From Anaerolineales bacterium (lineage in GTDB: Bacteria > Chloroflexota > Anaerolineae > Anaerolineales > Villigracilaceae), in the NCBI GenBank assembly GCA_030583925.1, contig CP129482.1, forward strand, positions 2,790,001-2,854,000: a DNA stretch of 64,000 bases. The letters run 5' to 3'. The translations under genes were made by a program, and so were the position numbers. The notes under the pieces are model-generated. The model was not told where the DNA came from. It ran no database searches and saw only the letters and a program-made list of their open reading frames with translations. Shown in pieces: positions 51,079-60,441 of the stretch (position 1 is its first letter; each line of letters starts with the position of its first letter).

Positions 51079-51107
51079 ATTATACTCGCTCAATTTTTTT
51101 TCGTCTA
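51079..51107 (-). promoter_or_regulatory. Putative promoter upstream of rpmJ
   Basis: On the minus strand a perfect TATAAT (51079-51084) lies 17 bases from TAGACG (51102-51107, four of six matches to TTGACA), with an A8 tract in the spacer. It sits in the 94-base gap between map and rpmJ, where infA is usually found, and would give the alpha operon its own start. Confidence 0.5.
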
Positions 51108-51129
51108 GCCGAAACAGCCAGCGTACAGA

Positions 51130-51900
51130 TCATGGGACAGTCAGGAGTAGAGGTTCTCCTTCGGTGACGGCAACCGAATGCTCGAAATGCGCCGTCAAAG
51201 ATCCATCCGCTGAAACTACAGTCCACTGGTCTGGAAGGACGCGGGTTTCCGCGGTCCCCACCAGCACCATAGGCTCGATGGCTATCGTCATGCCGGGTTT
51301 CAACAACATTCCCGTCCCGGCTTTCCCGTAGTTTGGCAGTTGCGGACCTTCGTGCATCTGCCGCCCCACCCCATGCCCGGTATATTCGCGGGTGACGTGA
51401 TAACCATGACCTTCAACATATTTTTGTATCGCCGCAGACACGTCGCCAGTGCGGTTGCCCGCGCGCATGTTCTGGATGGCAACGCCCAACGCGTCTTGCG
51501 TGACGTTCAGCAGGTCTTGCGCTTCGGGTGAGATTTCTCCTACCCCGGCAGTAAATGCCGAATCCGCCACCAGCCCGTCAAGGATCGTCCCACAATCAAT
51601 CGAAACGATATCTCCGTTCTTGAGAATCCGCTTCTTGCTTGGAATCCCATGGACAAGTTCCCGGTTGATACTGGTCGTGATCGAAGTCGGGAACGGAGGA
51701 CGCCCGTACCCTTTGAACGGCGATACACATTTGTGTTTCTTCAGCACTTCCTCAGCAGCCGCGTTGAGGTCGGCAGTGGAAACACCCGGTTTTAAAAGCG
51801 CTTTTACAGTCGCCAAAACTTCTGCGTTGATGCGCCCCGCCTCGCGCATGGTCTGCAACTCGGCGGCGCTTTTGAGATGTATTTGACGAGCCCAACTCAT
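51130..51900 (-). CDS. map: Methionine aminopeptidase, type I
   Basis: 256 residues. Metal ligands are visible: Asp in SIDCGTILDGLVADSAFT, His in GHGVGRQMHEGP, Glu in IAIEPMVLVG and in EHSVAVTEGEP. It removes N-terminal Met from nascent proteins. Start overlaps the adk stop (ATGA) at 51897-51900, showing coupling. Confidence 0.97.
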   Translation of the reverse strand: MSWARQIHLKSAAELQTMREAGRINAEVLATVKALLKPGVSTADLNAAAEEVLKKHKCVSPFKGYGRPPFPTSITTSINRELVHGIPSKKRILKNGDIVSIDCGTILDGLVADSAFTAGVGEISPEAQDLLNVTQDALGVAIQNMRAGNRTGDVSAAIQKYVEGHGYHVTREYTGHGVGRQMHEGPQLPNYGKAGTGMLLKPGMTIAIEPMVLVGTAETRVLPDQWTVVSADGSLTAHFEHSVAVTEGEPLLLTVP

Positions 51901-52556
51901 GATGACTTGTTTTTCAATGCATCCATCAAATCTTGGGTAACCTGTTCGATAGACTGCAATCCATTAATCTCGATCAATTTGCCGAGATCGCGATAGTGCG
52001 TGATCAACGGCGCGGTCTGTTCCATATACACTACGATGCGGCGCTTTACGGTCTCCGCTTTATCGTCATCGCGCTGATACAGTTCAGAGCCGTCAAAGTC
52101 GCATGTACCCGGTTCTTTAGGCGGATTCGACTTTTCGTTGAAAATATGACCGCTTGCCCGGCAAGTCCAACGATCGCCCAGCCGCTCAACCAACACTTCC
52201 TGCGGGGCGCTGATGAACGGCACGGCATTAACCTGTCCGTTGAAATCATGCAACATCGTTTCGAGCGCGTCCGCCTGCGCGGGGGTGCGGGGAAAACCGT
52301 CTAGGATGGCGCCAGCCGCACAGTCCGCGCGACCGAGGCGGTCTTTGATCATGGCGATGGTCACGTCATCTGGCACAAGATTGCCCTTGCTCATGTAGGT
52401 CTGGGCAAGTTTCCCCAGTTCCGTTTGGTTCTTAAGGTTCTCGCGGAACAGGTCGCCCGAGGAAATATGAGCGAGTCCCGTTTGCTGTGATAATCGATTC
52501 GCCTGCGTACCCTTACCAACACCCGGTGGACCAAGGAGAACGATGTAAGTCGCCAT
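51897..52556 (-). CDS. adk: Adenylate kinase
   Basis: 219 residues. P-loop LLGPPGVGKGTQANRLS, NMP-binding HISSGDLFRENL, and the long LID form. In the LID the four metal positions read Cys (WTCRAS), Ser, Cys (GTCDFDG) and Asp, where zinc-type lids have Cys-Cys-Cys-Cys/Asp, so the second ligand is replaced by Ser and zinc binding may be weak or absent. Follows secY by 13 bases. Confidence 0.97.
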   Translation of the reverse strand: MATYIVLLGPPGVGKGTQANRLSQQTGLAHISSGDLFRENLKNQTELGKLAQTYMSKGNLVPDDVTIAMIKDRLGRADCAAGAILDGFPRTPAQADALETMLHDFNGQVNAVPFISAPQEVLVERLGDRWTCRASGHIFNEKSNPPKEPGTCDFDGSELYQRDDDKAETVKRRIVVYMEQTAPLITHYRDLGKLIEINGLQSIEQVTQDLMDALKNKSS

Positions 52557-52569
52557 GAGCGCTCCTAAC

Positions 52570-53943
52570 TTAACTGATGAGGAGTTTTTCCTGATAACCG
52601 TGTAATTTTAACTCGGCTTCGATGTTCATGAACGTGTCGCGCACGACACCGACCACGATCAACAAACCCGAGGAGGAAACGAGGAACAGCCCGGCGTTAT
52701 TCGCCGCCGCAGGGATGATCAACTGCAACAGGAACGGCATGATCGCCACTACGCCCAGTAACAATGCGCCCGGCAGGGTGATGCGGCTTTGAATGCGACT
52801 CAAGTAGCGCTGGGTCGCCGCGCCTTCCGGCACGCCGGGGATCTGGGCGCGCTGGCGTTTGAGGTTATCGCCGTAGTTCTGCTGGTCGAACAGCACTGTG
52901 GTGTAGAAGTAGGTGAATGTTACCACCATGAGGAAGTACAAGGTCCAGTATCCCCACGAACCGCTTCCGGTTTGGTTGAAGAATGTGGTAACGCTTGTGG
53001 CGAAATCGCTGATCCATTTCGTTTCGGAGGTGAGGAAGTAACTCGCCACAATGGCAGGGAATTGTAAGATCGCGCTGGCAAAGATCAGCGGAATCATGCC
53101 CGCGAGGTTGACCATCAACGGCAGGAACGGCTGAGGTGTCCTGACCGATCTGCCGCGCTGGATGGCGTAGAACACCTGGCTTTTCTGCGCGAACATGATC
53201 GGCACGTTGCGCCGCCCCTGTTGCACATACACGATCGCGACAACAGTCAACAGGATGATAACCAGCATCGCCGTCAGCAACACCCAGCGGTTTTGTTCAT
53301 CTAGCAACAACGCCTGAATGTTCTGAGGGATTTGCGAAACGATACCGGCGAAGATCACCAACGAGAGACCCTGCCCGCGGATGCCGTACTCGGAGATCAA
53401 TTCGCCGAGCCAAATGGCGAACATCGTCCCAGCGGTCATCACCAGCAAGGTAGTCACGGAAGGCAGCCATAGATCCGCAGTGAACCCGAATGGGAGGATC
53501 GGTTGCGAGGCAAGCGAATTGAAGATATTGATCTGCCCGATCGCGGAAAGCATCGCCATCGGCACGGCAAGATAATACGTCCACTTTTCCATCCACTGGC
53601 GACCCTCGCGCGGATTCTCTTCCATCCGCTTCTGAAGCGAAGGGATAATGGGAATCAACAATTGCAAAATGATCTGCGCCGTAATATACGGATACACGCC
53701 CATCGAGAGTAAAGAGAAATTGGAAATGGTGCCGCCGGAAAGCAGGTTCAGAAAACCGATGAAACCGCCTTGCGCGCTCTGCGACTGAAAGAACGCCTGA
53801 AGCGCCTCGCGGTTCACTCCCGGCGCGGGAACATTCGCAGCAATACGGAAGATCAACAGAATGCCCAACGTAATGAGCAATTTCCGGCGAATGTCTTCCG
53901 ACTTCCACAAATACCGCCATGCGGACGGTTTCTTATCAGCCAT
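52570..53943 (-). CDS. secY: Preprotein translocase subunit SecY
   Basis: 457 residues with ten membrane helices, forming the SecYEG channel. The plug-side ALQAFFQSQSAQGGFIGFLNLLSGG and ITAQIILQLLIPIIPSLQKRMEE match SecY. The last gene-scale open frame before adk in the spc order rplO-secY-adk-map. Confidence 0.97.
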   Translation of the reverse strand: MADKKPSAWRYLWKSEDIRRKLLITLGILLIFRIAANVPAPGVNREALQAFFQSQSAQGGFIGFLNLLSGGTISNFSLLSMGVYPYITAQIILQLLIPIIPSLQKRMEENPREGRQWMEKWTYYLAVPMAMLSAIGQINIFNSLASQPILPFGFTADLWLPSVTTLLVMTAGTMFAIWLGELISEYGIRGQGLSLVIFAGIVSQIPQNIQALLLDEQNRWVLLTAMLVIILLTVVAIVYVQQGRRNVPIMFAQKSQVFYAIQRGRSVRTPQPFLPLMVNLAGMIPLIFASAILQFPAIVASYFLTSETKWISDFATSVTTFFNQTGSGSWGYWTLYFLMVVTFTYFYTTVLFDQQNYGDNLKRQRAQIPGVPEGAATQRYLSRIQSRITLPGALLLGVVAIMPFLLQLIIPAAANNAGLFLVSSSGLLIVVGVVRDTFMNIEAELKLHGYQEKLLIS

Positions 53944-53961
53944 GTTTCTTCATCCTTTGAG

Positions 53962-54420
53962 TTACGAACCGATCAACTCGACGCTTCCGCCGGCTTTTTC
54001 GATCTTGGCTTTGGCGCTCGCGCTGACGCGATGCGCGCGGACCTTCAGCCCGACGCTCATTTCACCGCGCCCGAGGATCACAATCGGATTCCTCGGATCA
54101 CGCAACAGGTGGGCTTGCTCCAACGTTTCCGGCGTTACCTCAGCCTCGGCTTTGAACGCCGCGGAGAGTTGATCGAGATTCACTTCGTTGTACGCGGCGC
54201 GGTTGAGCGGAGTAAAACCCTGACCGCGCATGAACGGCAAGCGGCGATAAAAAGGCAGGTTGCCGCCCTGGCGATAGATCTTGCCGCCGGAACCGGAGCG
54301 CGAGCCTTCGCCTTTGGTGCCGCGTCCCGCCGTCTTACCCTGACCGGCAGAAATACCGCGTCCCACGCGTTTACGATTCTTTTTGGAGCCCGGGTTGGGC
54401 GTTAACTCATGTAGTTTCAT
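53962..54420 (-). CDS. rplO: 50S ribosomal protein L15
   Basis: 152 residues. MKLHELTPNPGSKKNRKRVGRG, GQGKTAGRGTKGEGSRSG and FEGGNLPFYRRLP-type block (GKIYRQGGNLPFYRRLP) identify L15. Between rpmD and secY. Confidence 0.97.
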   Translation of the reverse strand: MKLHELTPNPGSKKNRKRVGRGISAGQGKTAGRGTKGEGSRSGSGGKIYRQGGNLPFYRRLPFMRGQGFTPLNRAAYNEVNLDQLSAAFKAEAEVTPETLEQAHLLRDPRNPIVILGRGEMSVGLKVRAHRVSASAKAKIEKAGGSVELIGS

Positions 54421-54424
54421 CGTT

Positions 54425-54628
54425 CTATCCTGCTTCTTCCACTTGGACGAGATGCACGATCTTATTGATCATGCCGCGGATGGCGGGCGTGTCGCGATGC
54501 TCGATGGTCTGATGCAATTTCCGAAGTCCGAGCGCGAGCGCCGTCGCTTTCTGATCCTTGGTATAGCCGATGGGGCTATGCACCAACGTCACAAAGATCG
54601 TCTTTTCCTTTGAGTCGCTCTTAGGCAT
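54425..54628 (-). CDS. rpmD: 50S ribosomal protein L30
   Basis: 67 residues. [26 protein letters not shown] and [13 protein letters not shown] are L30 features. Start overlaps the 3' end of rpsE by a few bases (54621-54628). Small but unmistakable by context and sequence. Confidence 0.95.
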   Translation of the reverse strand: MPKSDSKEKTIFVTLVHSPIGYTKDQKATALALGLRKLHQTIEHRDTPAIRGMINKIVHLVQVEEAG

Positions 54629-55166
54629 GTTGCTTCCTCCGTTCCCAGAACGGCTTAAGTTCGTTCACGTTCTTGCCGCGTCGGGCGGCTTCCTCCTGCG
54701 GAGATTTCAATTGTCCGAGCGCATCGAACGTGGCTTGCACCACATTCAACACGTTCGCGCTGCCCTGAGATTTCGTCAGGATGTCGCGCACGCCAGCCAC
54801 TTCGAGCACCGCGCGCACGCCGCCTGCCGCGATCACACCGGTTCCGGGAGATGCAGGCTTGAGCATAACTTTCGCCCCGCCAACCTTACCAAGCACTTCA
54901 TGCGCGATGGTTGTCCCGGCAAGGTTCACTACTTTCATTCCCTTGCGCGCGCGGGTTGACGCCTTGCGCATCGCATCGGGCACGGCATTCGCCTTGCCGA
55001 CGCCCATCGAAATGGTTCCCTTTTTATCGCCGACCACAACAGTCACACGGAATTGGAACCGGCGCCCGCCTTTGACGACTTTCGCGACGCGGGCAATTTC
55101 GATCACGCGCTCCTCGAACTGATCCTGCTCTTCATAATTTTGTTGAGGTTTATTGTATTCTGCCAT
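54621..55166 (-). CDS. rpsE: 30S ribosomal protein S5
   Basis: 181 residues from ATG 55166. The double-stranded RNA-binding N-domain ([25 protein letters not shown]) and C-domain ([22 protein letters not shown]) are standard. GTG 55169 is an alternative start one codon earlier. In spc order between rplR and rpmD. Confidence 0.97.
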   Translation of the reverse strand: MAEYNKPQQNYEEQDQFEERVIEIARVAKVVKGGRRFQFRVTVVVGDKKGTISMGVGKANAVPDAMRKASTRARKGMKVVNLAGTTIAHEVLGKVGGAKVMLKPASPGTGVIAAGGVRAVLEVAGVRDILTKSQGSANVLNVVQATFDALGQLKSPQEEAARRGKNVNELKPFWERRKQHA

Positions 55167-55207
55167 CACTGCTCCACCGACAGGTCGAACCTGTCGTCAA
55201 CATGAAC

Positions 55208-55573
55208 CTAAAATTGCAAACCGCCTTCACGCGCGCCGTCTGCTAATGCCTTGATACGACCCACGTAACGGAAACCGCCGCGGTCGAAAACAACCGATTG
55301 AATGCCCTTGCTCTTTGCGCGTTCGGCAATCGTCTGCCCGATCAGTTTCGCCTGCTCGGACTTTTTCATGCCTTTCGATTTTTCGCGCAAATCACGATCC
55401 ACTGTGGATGCGGAAACCAGCGTGCGCCCCGCGCCATCGTCAATCACTTGCGCGTAGATCGCAGACAGACTTTTATACACGTTCAAGCGCGGACGTTGGG
55501 CTGTGCCCGCCAAATTCTTACGCACACGCGCGTGACGACGCACGCGTGCCATTGTACGAGAATTCTTCGCCAT
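55208..55573 (-). CDS. rplR: 50S ribosomal protein L18
   Basis: 121 residues. [35 protein letters not shown] and [24 protein letters not shown] are L18 blocks; it binds 5S rRNA. The start codon lies 4 bases after rplF. Confidence 0.97.
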   Translation of the reverse strand: MAKNSRTMARVRRHARVRKNLAGTAQRPRLNVYKSLSAIYAQVIDDGAGRTLVSASTVDRDLREKSKGMKKSEQAKLIGQTIAERAKSKGIQSVVFDRGGFRYVGRIKALADGAREGGLQF

Positions 55574-55576
55574 GGC

Positions 55577-56125
55577 TTACTTGGCTCCTTTCGCCGCTTT
55601 ACCAGCCTTACGTCTGATCTTCTCGCCGAGGTAATGAATACCTTTGCCGTGATACGGTTCCGGCGGGCGCATACCGCGAATCTCAGAGGCGGTCTGACCA
55701 ACCGCTTCGCGGTCATAACCTAAGACCTTAATCTGACGAGTCTTCTGATCCACTTCAAATGAAATGCCCGCAGGCGGCTCCACTTTTACCGGATGCGAAT
55801 AACCGACATATAAAGCCAGTACTTTGCCTTCCATTTCGGCGCGGTAGCCCACGCCTTCCACTTCCAACACTACTTCAAAACCGGAACTCACGCCGCGCAC
55901 CATGTTCGCGATCAACGCGCGGGTTGTGCCGTGCAAGGCGCGCTCAGCGGGATGATTCGACTGGCGCGTTACAACCACCTGCCCATCCTCCATCGAGATG
56001 GCGATGTGCGGAGAAAACGCGCGCTTGAGTTCGCCTTTCGGTCCTTTCACGTGGACGTTCGAGCCCTGCACATTCACTTGCACACCGCTCGGTATCGCCA
56101 CGGGTAATCGTCCAATTCGAGACAC
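55577..56125 (-). CDS. rplF: 50S ribosomal protein L6
   Basis: 182 residues. MSRIGRLPVAIPSGVQV, VKGPKGEL and RPPEPYHGKGIHYLGEKIRRKAGK are L6 signatures. Two similar RNA-binding domains as expected. Confidence 0.97.
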   Translation of the reverse strand: MSRIGRLPVAIPSGVQVNVQGSNVHVKGPKGELKRAFSPHIAISMEDGQVVVTRQSNHPAERALHGTTRALIANMVRGVSSGFEVVLEVEGVGYRAEMEGKVLALYVGYSHPVKVEPPAGISFEVDQKTRQIKVLGYDREAVGQTASEIRGMRPPEPYHGKGIHYLGEKIRRKAGKAAKGAK

Positions 56126-56139
56126 TTAAACCTCCTGCC

Positions 56140-56553
56140 TTACCACACTTTACAAAGGATTTCGCCGCCGACACCTAACTGGCGAGCGCGCGAGCCGGTC
56201 ATCACACCTTTCGGCGTCGAAAGGATGGCAACGCCGATCCCAGACAGCACCCAGGGGATATCCTGCTTCTTTGTGTATACGCGGCGTCCCGGCCTGCTCA
56301 CGCGTTCCAGTCCGGAAAGAACCGGGCGTTTTTCGCGTCGTTCGCCCACGTATTTGATCTTCAGGCGCAGGGTCTTTTGTGTAGCCTGCTCGCCTTCCAC
56401 CACCTCGAAACTTTCGAGGAAGCCTTCATCCTTGAGAATCTTCGCGATCTCCAGTTTCAACTTGGAACTGGGCATTGCCGCGAGCGTATGACCGGACATC
56501 ACGGCGTTGCGGACGCGGGTTAACATATCGGCGATTGGATCATTGATTGACAT
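56140..56553 (-). CDS. rpsH: 30S ribosomal protein S8
   Basis: 137 residues. [22 protein letters not shown] and the C-terminal [22 protein letters not shown] are S8 landmarks; in other bacteria S8 represses the spc operon by binding near rplE, which lies just upstream. Start is 8 bases after rpsZ. Confidence 0.97.
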   Translation of the reverse strand: MSINDPIADMLTRVRNAVMSGHTLAAMPSSKLKLEIAKILKDEGFLESFEVVEGEQATQKTLRLKIKYVGERREKRPVLSGLERVSRPGRRVYTKKQDIPWVLSGIGVAILSTPKGVMTGSRARQLGVGGEILCKVW

Positions 56554-56561
56554 GGGTCACC

Positions 56562-56744
56562 TCACCAAGACGCCTTAACCACGCCGGGGATTTTGCCCTG
56601 CAATGCCAGTTCGCGAAAACAGATCCGACACAGACCGAAACGGCGGATATATCCGCGCGGGCGTCCGCAACGTACACAACGGTTTCGTACCTGGCTGGGG
56701 TGAGCCCGACGAGACTCTCGATATTGCATATTTTTCTTCGCCAT
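56562..56744 (-). CDS. rpsZ: 30S ribosomal protein S14, zinc (type Z)
   Basis: 60 residues. Two CxxC pairs, [20 protein letters not shown], form the zinc site, and [18 protein letters not shown] is the C-terminus. Short zinc form, not the long zinc-free form. Three bases separate it from rplE. Confidence 0.96.
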   Translation of the reverse strand: MAKKNMQYRESRRAHPSQVRNRCVRCGRPRGYIRRFGLCRICFRELALQGKIPGVVKASW

Positions 56745-56747
56745 AAG

Positions 56748-57296
56748 TTATGCATCCTTCTTGCTAAACGGCATGCCGAGCAATTGCAACATTGCGCGCG
56801 CCTGATTGTCGTTTTTCGCGGTGGTCACGATCGTGACTTCCATCCCGCGCAGTTTGTCAATTTTGTCGTATTCGATCTCCGGGAAGATCAACTGATCTTT
56901 CAAGCCGAGGGTGTAATTCCCTCTGCCGTCGAAGGCATTCGCCGAAACGCCGCGGAAATCGCGCACGCGCGGGAGCGCCGTCGTCATCAACCGGTCGAGG
57001 AACGCCCACATGCGCTCGCCGCGCAGGGTGACCTTGGTCCCAATCAGGCGGCCTTCGCGTAACTTGAAGTTCGCAATGCTCTTGCGCGCTTTGGTCATGA
57101 TCGGCTTCTGCCCGGTAATGATAGTCAAATCGTTGACCGCGGCTTCGAGCGCTTTGGGGTTATCCATCGCTTCGCCCAAGCCGATGTTCACCACGACCTT
57201 TTCGACGCGCGGTATTTGCATGACGTTCTTGTATTCGAACGCTTTGCGCAACGCCGGGGCGACTTCCTTGTTGTATTTATCCTGCAATCTATTCAT
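56748..57296 (-). CDS. rplE: 50S ribosomal protein L5
   Basis: 182 residues. [36 protein letters not shown], the [21 protein letters not shown] block and [10 protein letters not shown] are L5 features; it contacts 5S rRNA and P-site tRNA. Confidence 0.97.
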   Translation of the reverse strand: MNRLQDKYNKEVAPALRKAFEYKNVMQIPRVEKVVVNIGLGEAMDNPKALEAAVNDLTIITGQKPIMTKARKSIANFKLREGRLIGTKVTLRGERMWAFLDRLMTTALPRVRDFRGVSANAFDGRGNYTLGLKDQLIFPEIEYDKIDKLRGMEVTIVTTAKNDNQARAMLQLLGMPFSKKDA

Positions 57297-57314
57297 CGTT
57301 CTATCACTCCGCGG

Positions 57315-57647
57315 CTAATCAATCAAAGCCTGGCAATTTTTACACACGCGGTGCGCGCCGTTCTCATCGCGCTGTACGCCGACGCGGGTGGTTTCTTTAC
57401 ATGTGGGGCAAACCAGCATCACATTCGAGATATCCAGCGGACCTTCGAACTGGATGCGTCCCGGGTTGATGTTGCGCCCAGCCTGCGTCTGCACCTGCTT
57501 TTGGTGTTTGGTACGGATGTTCACACCCTGCACCACCACGCGGCGGTTCTTCAACAGCACATTGATCACTTCGCCGCGCTTTCCTTTATCTTCGAGGCGT
57601 CCGCTGATGACTTCCACAGTGTCGCCTTTGCGAATCTTCACATGCAT
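57315..57647 (-). CDS. rplX: 50S ribosomal protein L24
   Basis: 110 residues. KIRKGDTVEVISGRLEDKGKRGEVI is the KOW motif, and VQGVNIRTKHQK is standard. A CPTCKE and CKNC pair in the second half suggests a zinc-binding L24 form. Confidence 0.96.
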   Translation of the reverse strand: MHVKIRKGDTVEVISGRLEDKGKRGEVINVLLKNRRVVVQGVNIRTKHQKQVQTQAGRNINPGRIQFEGPLDISNVMLVCPTCKETTRVGVQRDENGAHRVCKNCQALID

Positions 57648-57666
57648 GACTTTAATTCTCCTTCAC

Positions 57667-58038
57667 CTATAACACTTCCGGCGCCAGCGAGACGATCTTC
57701 ATGAAACCTTTTTCACGAAGTTCCCTCGCAACGGGACCGAAAATGCGCGTGCCTTTCGGGTTGACGCCGTCCGCATCTAATAGCACTGCGGCGTTATCGT
57801 CGAACTTGATGTACGAGCCATCCTCGCGGCGCCATTCTTTCGAGCAACGGACGATGACTGCGCGCACTTTTTCGCTTTTTTTCACGCCGCCCTGCGGAGA
57901 CGCCGACTTGACCGAGGCAACTACCACGTCGCCGATCGAACCGTAGCGGCGGGTCGAGCCGCCCAAGACGTGAATCACCAGCAGTTCGCGGGCGCCGGAA
58001 TTATCCGCAACCTTCAATCGAGACTCGTGCTGGATCAT
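57667..58038 (-). CDS. rplN: 50S ribosomal protein L14
   Basis: 123 residues. [28 protein letters not shown] and [32 protein letters not shown] are strongly conserved L14 sequence. Starts 3 bases after rpsQ. Confidence 0.98.
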   Translation of the reverse strand: MIQHESRLKVADNSGARELLVIHVLGGSTRRYGSIGDVVVASVKSASPQGGVKKSEKVRAVIVRCSKEWRREDGSYIKFDDNAAVLLDADGVNPKGTRIFGPVARELREKGFMKIVSLAPEVL

Positions 58039-58041
58039 GGC

Positions 58042-58329
58042 TTACTCCTCCACCTTCAAGTCCGCGACGCCAGTATCGGCCGTGCGGGTCTCGCGCTTCA
58101 CGATGGATTCGACTGCCCAACGCTTATCGCGCGACAACGGCTTCGATTCGACGAGTTGCACCTCATCCCCCACCTGACAGCCGATCTCATCATGCGCCTT
58201 GAAGCGCTTGCTCGAATGAACGACTTTGCGGTATAGCGGATGACGGAAGACGCGCTTCACCTCGACCACGACCGTTTTAGTCATCTTGTTACTGGTGACG
58301 ATACCAGTCATGCGACGACGATTGTTCAT
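58042..58329 (-). CDS. rpsQ: 30S ribosomal protein S17
   Basis: 95 residues. RRRMTGIVTSNKMTKTVVVEVKR and HPLYRKVVHSSKRFKAHDE are S17 blocks. Its ATG overlaps the rpmC stop region (4 bases). C-terminus ends in an acidic tail. Confidence 0.96.
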   Translation of the reverse strand: MNNRRRMTGIVTSNKMTKTVVVEVKRVFRHPLYRKVVHSSKRFKAHDEIGCQVGDEVQLVESKPLSRDKRWAVESIVKRETRTADTGVADLKVEE

Positions 58330-58547
58330 GCTTCACCTTCCGTAACTTCGGCGTTTTTCTGTTCGCGCAAAATGGTCAACATGCGCGCAATGTCACGCTT
58401 GAGGATCCGCAACCGGTCGGTGTCGGTCAATTGACCGGTCACTTTCTGGAAGCGTAGTTTCATTAATTCATCCCGGGCATCCGCTATTTTCGTTTCGATC
58501 TCGCCGGGCTGTAAGTTTCGCAGGTCTTTTGTTTTCGCGGCTTTCAT
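58326..58547 (-). CDS. rpmC: 50S ribosomal protein L29
   Basis: 73 residues. [31 protein letters not shown] is the L29 N-terminal helix pair, near the tunnel exit. Overlaps rplP at its start and rpsQ at its end, both by 4 bases, so translation is coupled. Confidence 0.96.
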   Translation of the reverse strand: MKAAKTKDLRNLQPGEIETKIADARDELMKLRFQKVTGQLTDTDRLRILKRDIARMLTILREQKNAEVTEGEA

Positions 58548-58969
58548 GCTTGCTCTCCTGCTTCATGGCGGGCAACCACCTTGGTCTTGATCGAGAACTT
58601 GTACTGAGCGTTCTTCAACGCCTGCACAGCGGTGGCAGAATCGAGACCGCCCACTTCGAACATGATTCGTCCCGGTTTAACCACAGCCACGTAATACTCC
58701 ACGTTTCCTTTACCGGACCCCATGCGGGTTTCCGGCGGTTTGTGGGTAAACGGCTTGGCAGGGAAGATTCGAATCCAGACTTTCCCTCGGCGCTTCATTT
58801 CGCGGACGATGGTCCGGCGCGCCGCTTCGATCTGACGCGCCGTCACCCAGCCGGGTTCCAACGCTTGCAAACCGAAATCGCCGAAACTGATCTCGGCGCC
58901 GCGCAGGGCTTTGCCTCTCATTCGTCCGCGCATTTGCTTGCGCCACTTTACACGTTTTGGCATCAACAT
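58544..58969 (-). CDS. rplP: 50S ribosomal protein L16
   Basis: 141 residues from ATG 58969 ([20 protein letters not shown]). ATG 58963 is an alternative, TTG 58975 less likely. [31 protein letters not shown] is the highly conserved core. L16 helps position A-site tRNA. Confidence 0.97.
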   Translation of the reverse strand: MLMPKRVKWRKQMRGRMRGKALRGAEISFGDFGLQALEPGWVTARQIEAARRTIVREMKRRGKVWIRIFPAKPFTHKPPETRMGSGKGNVEYYVAVVKPGRIMFEVGGLDSATAVQALKNAQYKFSIKTKVVARHEAGEQA

Positions 58970-59001
58970 AATCAACTACCTCTTTTATCGCAGCCGTGTG
59001 C

Positions 59002-59754
59002 CTACTTGCTCACGTACACGCCTTCTGTAGATTCAACTTTTTCTTCGATTTCAGGCGCGGCGGCTTCGCCTTTGTAGATCCAAACTTTCACGCCGATCTG
59101 ACCGTAGGTGGTGTTCGCTTCGGCAATGGCAAAATCCACGTTAGAGCGCAAGGTCTGCAAAGGCACACGTCCTTCGCGGAGCCAAACATCGCGCGACATT
59201 TCCGCGCCGCCCAAACGCCCACCCGCCATGATCTTGATGCCTTGCGCGCCCTGCTTCATCGCCTGCTGGATCGCGCGTTTCATCGCGCGGCGGTAGGCAA
59301 TCCGGCGTTCGAGTTGGTCGGCAACGTTCATCGCCACCAGCATCGCATCCGTATCCGGGGAACTGATCTCTTTGACATCGAGATCAACCTTTCGACCGAC
59401 CAGAGTCTCCAGCGCCGCGCGGATCTTTTTCACGCCTTCGCCTTTGCGTCCGATCAAAATACCGGGCTTGGCGGTGTGAATGGAAATTTTGAGTTTGCCG
59501 GGATAGCGTTCCACATCTACGCGGGAAATCCCAGCTTTGCGATTCAAAACGGTATCCGGCAGTGTTTTGCGCAATTTGCGAACCTCGGCATACTGCGCCG
59601 CGCCGCCTTTGGAGACAATGCCTAGCAACAGACTGCGGATAGCAAGATCCTGATGCAATTGCTGGCGGTATTCTGAGCCCTCGGCAAACCAGCGGCCTTG
59701 CCAGCCCTGATTGATGCCAAGCCTCATTCCAATCGGATGAACTTTACGACCCAT
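59002..59754 (-). CDS. rpsC: 30S ribosomal protein S3
   Basis: 250 residues. MGRKVHPIGMRLGINQGWQGRWF, the KH domain (KPGILIGRKGEGVKKIRAALE) and C-terminal VWLREGRVPLQTLRSNVDFA are standard. It lies between rplV and rplP. Confidence 0.97.
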   Translation of the reverse strand: MGRKVHPIGMRLGINQGWQGRWFAEGSEYRQQLHQDLAIRSLLLGIVSKGGAAQYAEVRKLRKTLPDTVLNRKAGISRVDVERYPGKLKISIHTAKPGILIGRKGEGVKKIRAALETLVGRKVDLDVKEISSPDTDAMLVAMNVADQLERRIAYRRAMKRAIQQAMKQGAQGIKIMAGGRLGGAEMSRDVWLREGRVPLQTLRSNVDFAIAEANTTYGQIGVKVWIYKGEAAAPEIEEKVESTEGVYVSK

Positions 59755-59770
59755 AATTTCTCCTTAATCC

Positions 59771-60112
59771 TTACGACCCGCGCTCGCGCAGAACAACGGT
59801 CACATGCGAATTACGGCGCAATAGCGGCTTAAAGCGGCCGCGCGCGCCGAAACGTCTCCACTTGCGGGTAGGCGCTTCGTCTGCAAAGATCTTCGCCACG
59901 AATAAATCGTCGCGGCTGACGCCGTAATTTTCCTCGGCATTGGCAACCGCCGAGGCGAGCAACTTCCGCACCGGTAACGCCGCAGCTTTATTCACAAAAC
60001 GCAGCATTTCCAACGCCTCGTTGGCGTTTTTGCCGCGCACCAGATCAACCACGAGGCGAACCTTCTGTGCGGACATCGGAAGAAATTTCAAGTGTGCCTG
60101 AATATCATTCAT
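59771..60112 (-). CDS. rplV: 50S ribosomal protein L22
   Basis: 113 residues. AHLKFLPMSAQKVRLVVDLVRGKNANEALEMLRF is the L22 core; the tunnel-loop region (APTRKWRRFGARGRFKPLLRRNSHV) is present. Twelve bases before rpsS end. Confidence 0.97.
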   Translation of the reverse strand: MNDIQAHLKFLPMSAQKVRLVVDLVRGKNANEALEMLRFVNKAAALPVRKLLASAVANAEENYGVSRDDLFVAKIFADEAPTRKWRRFGARGRFKPLLRRNSHVTVVLRERGS

Positions 60113-60124
60113 GACTGGAAATCC

Positions 60125-60424
60125 TTACGATGCCGCCGCGGGCGCGCTTGATGGCGCGGCTTTTTCGCCGATGGTGTGACCGCGGAAGGTGCGCGTGGGC
60201 GCAAATTCGCCAAGCCGATGACCGACCATGTTCTCGGTGATGTAGATCGGCACATGGCGGCGTCCATCGTGGACGGCGATCGTATGCCCGACCATCTGAG
60301 GGAAGATCACGCTGGCGCGACTCCACGTGCGCAACACTTTCTTCTCGCCCTTCTGGTTCATGGCTTCAATTCGTTTCAACAGTTTGGGTTCTACGAAAGG
60401 ACCCTTTTTCAATGATCGTGACAT
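60125..60424 (-). CDS. rpsS: 30S ribosomal protein S19
   Basis: 99 residues. [49 protein letters not shown] and [15 protein letters not shown] are S19 motifs. An Ala-rich tail ([10 protein letters not shown]) of several residues extends beyond the usual end. Confidence 0.97.
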   Translation of the reverse strand: MSRSLKKGPFVEPKLLKRIEAMNQKGEKKVLRTWSRASVIFPQMVGHTIAVHDGRRHVPIYITENMVGHRLGEFAPTRTFRGHTIGEKAAPSSAPAAAS

Positions 60425-60441
60425 GCTTACCTCAAATCCAA

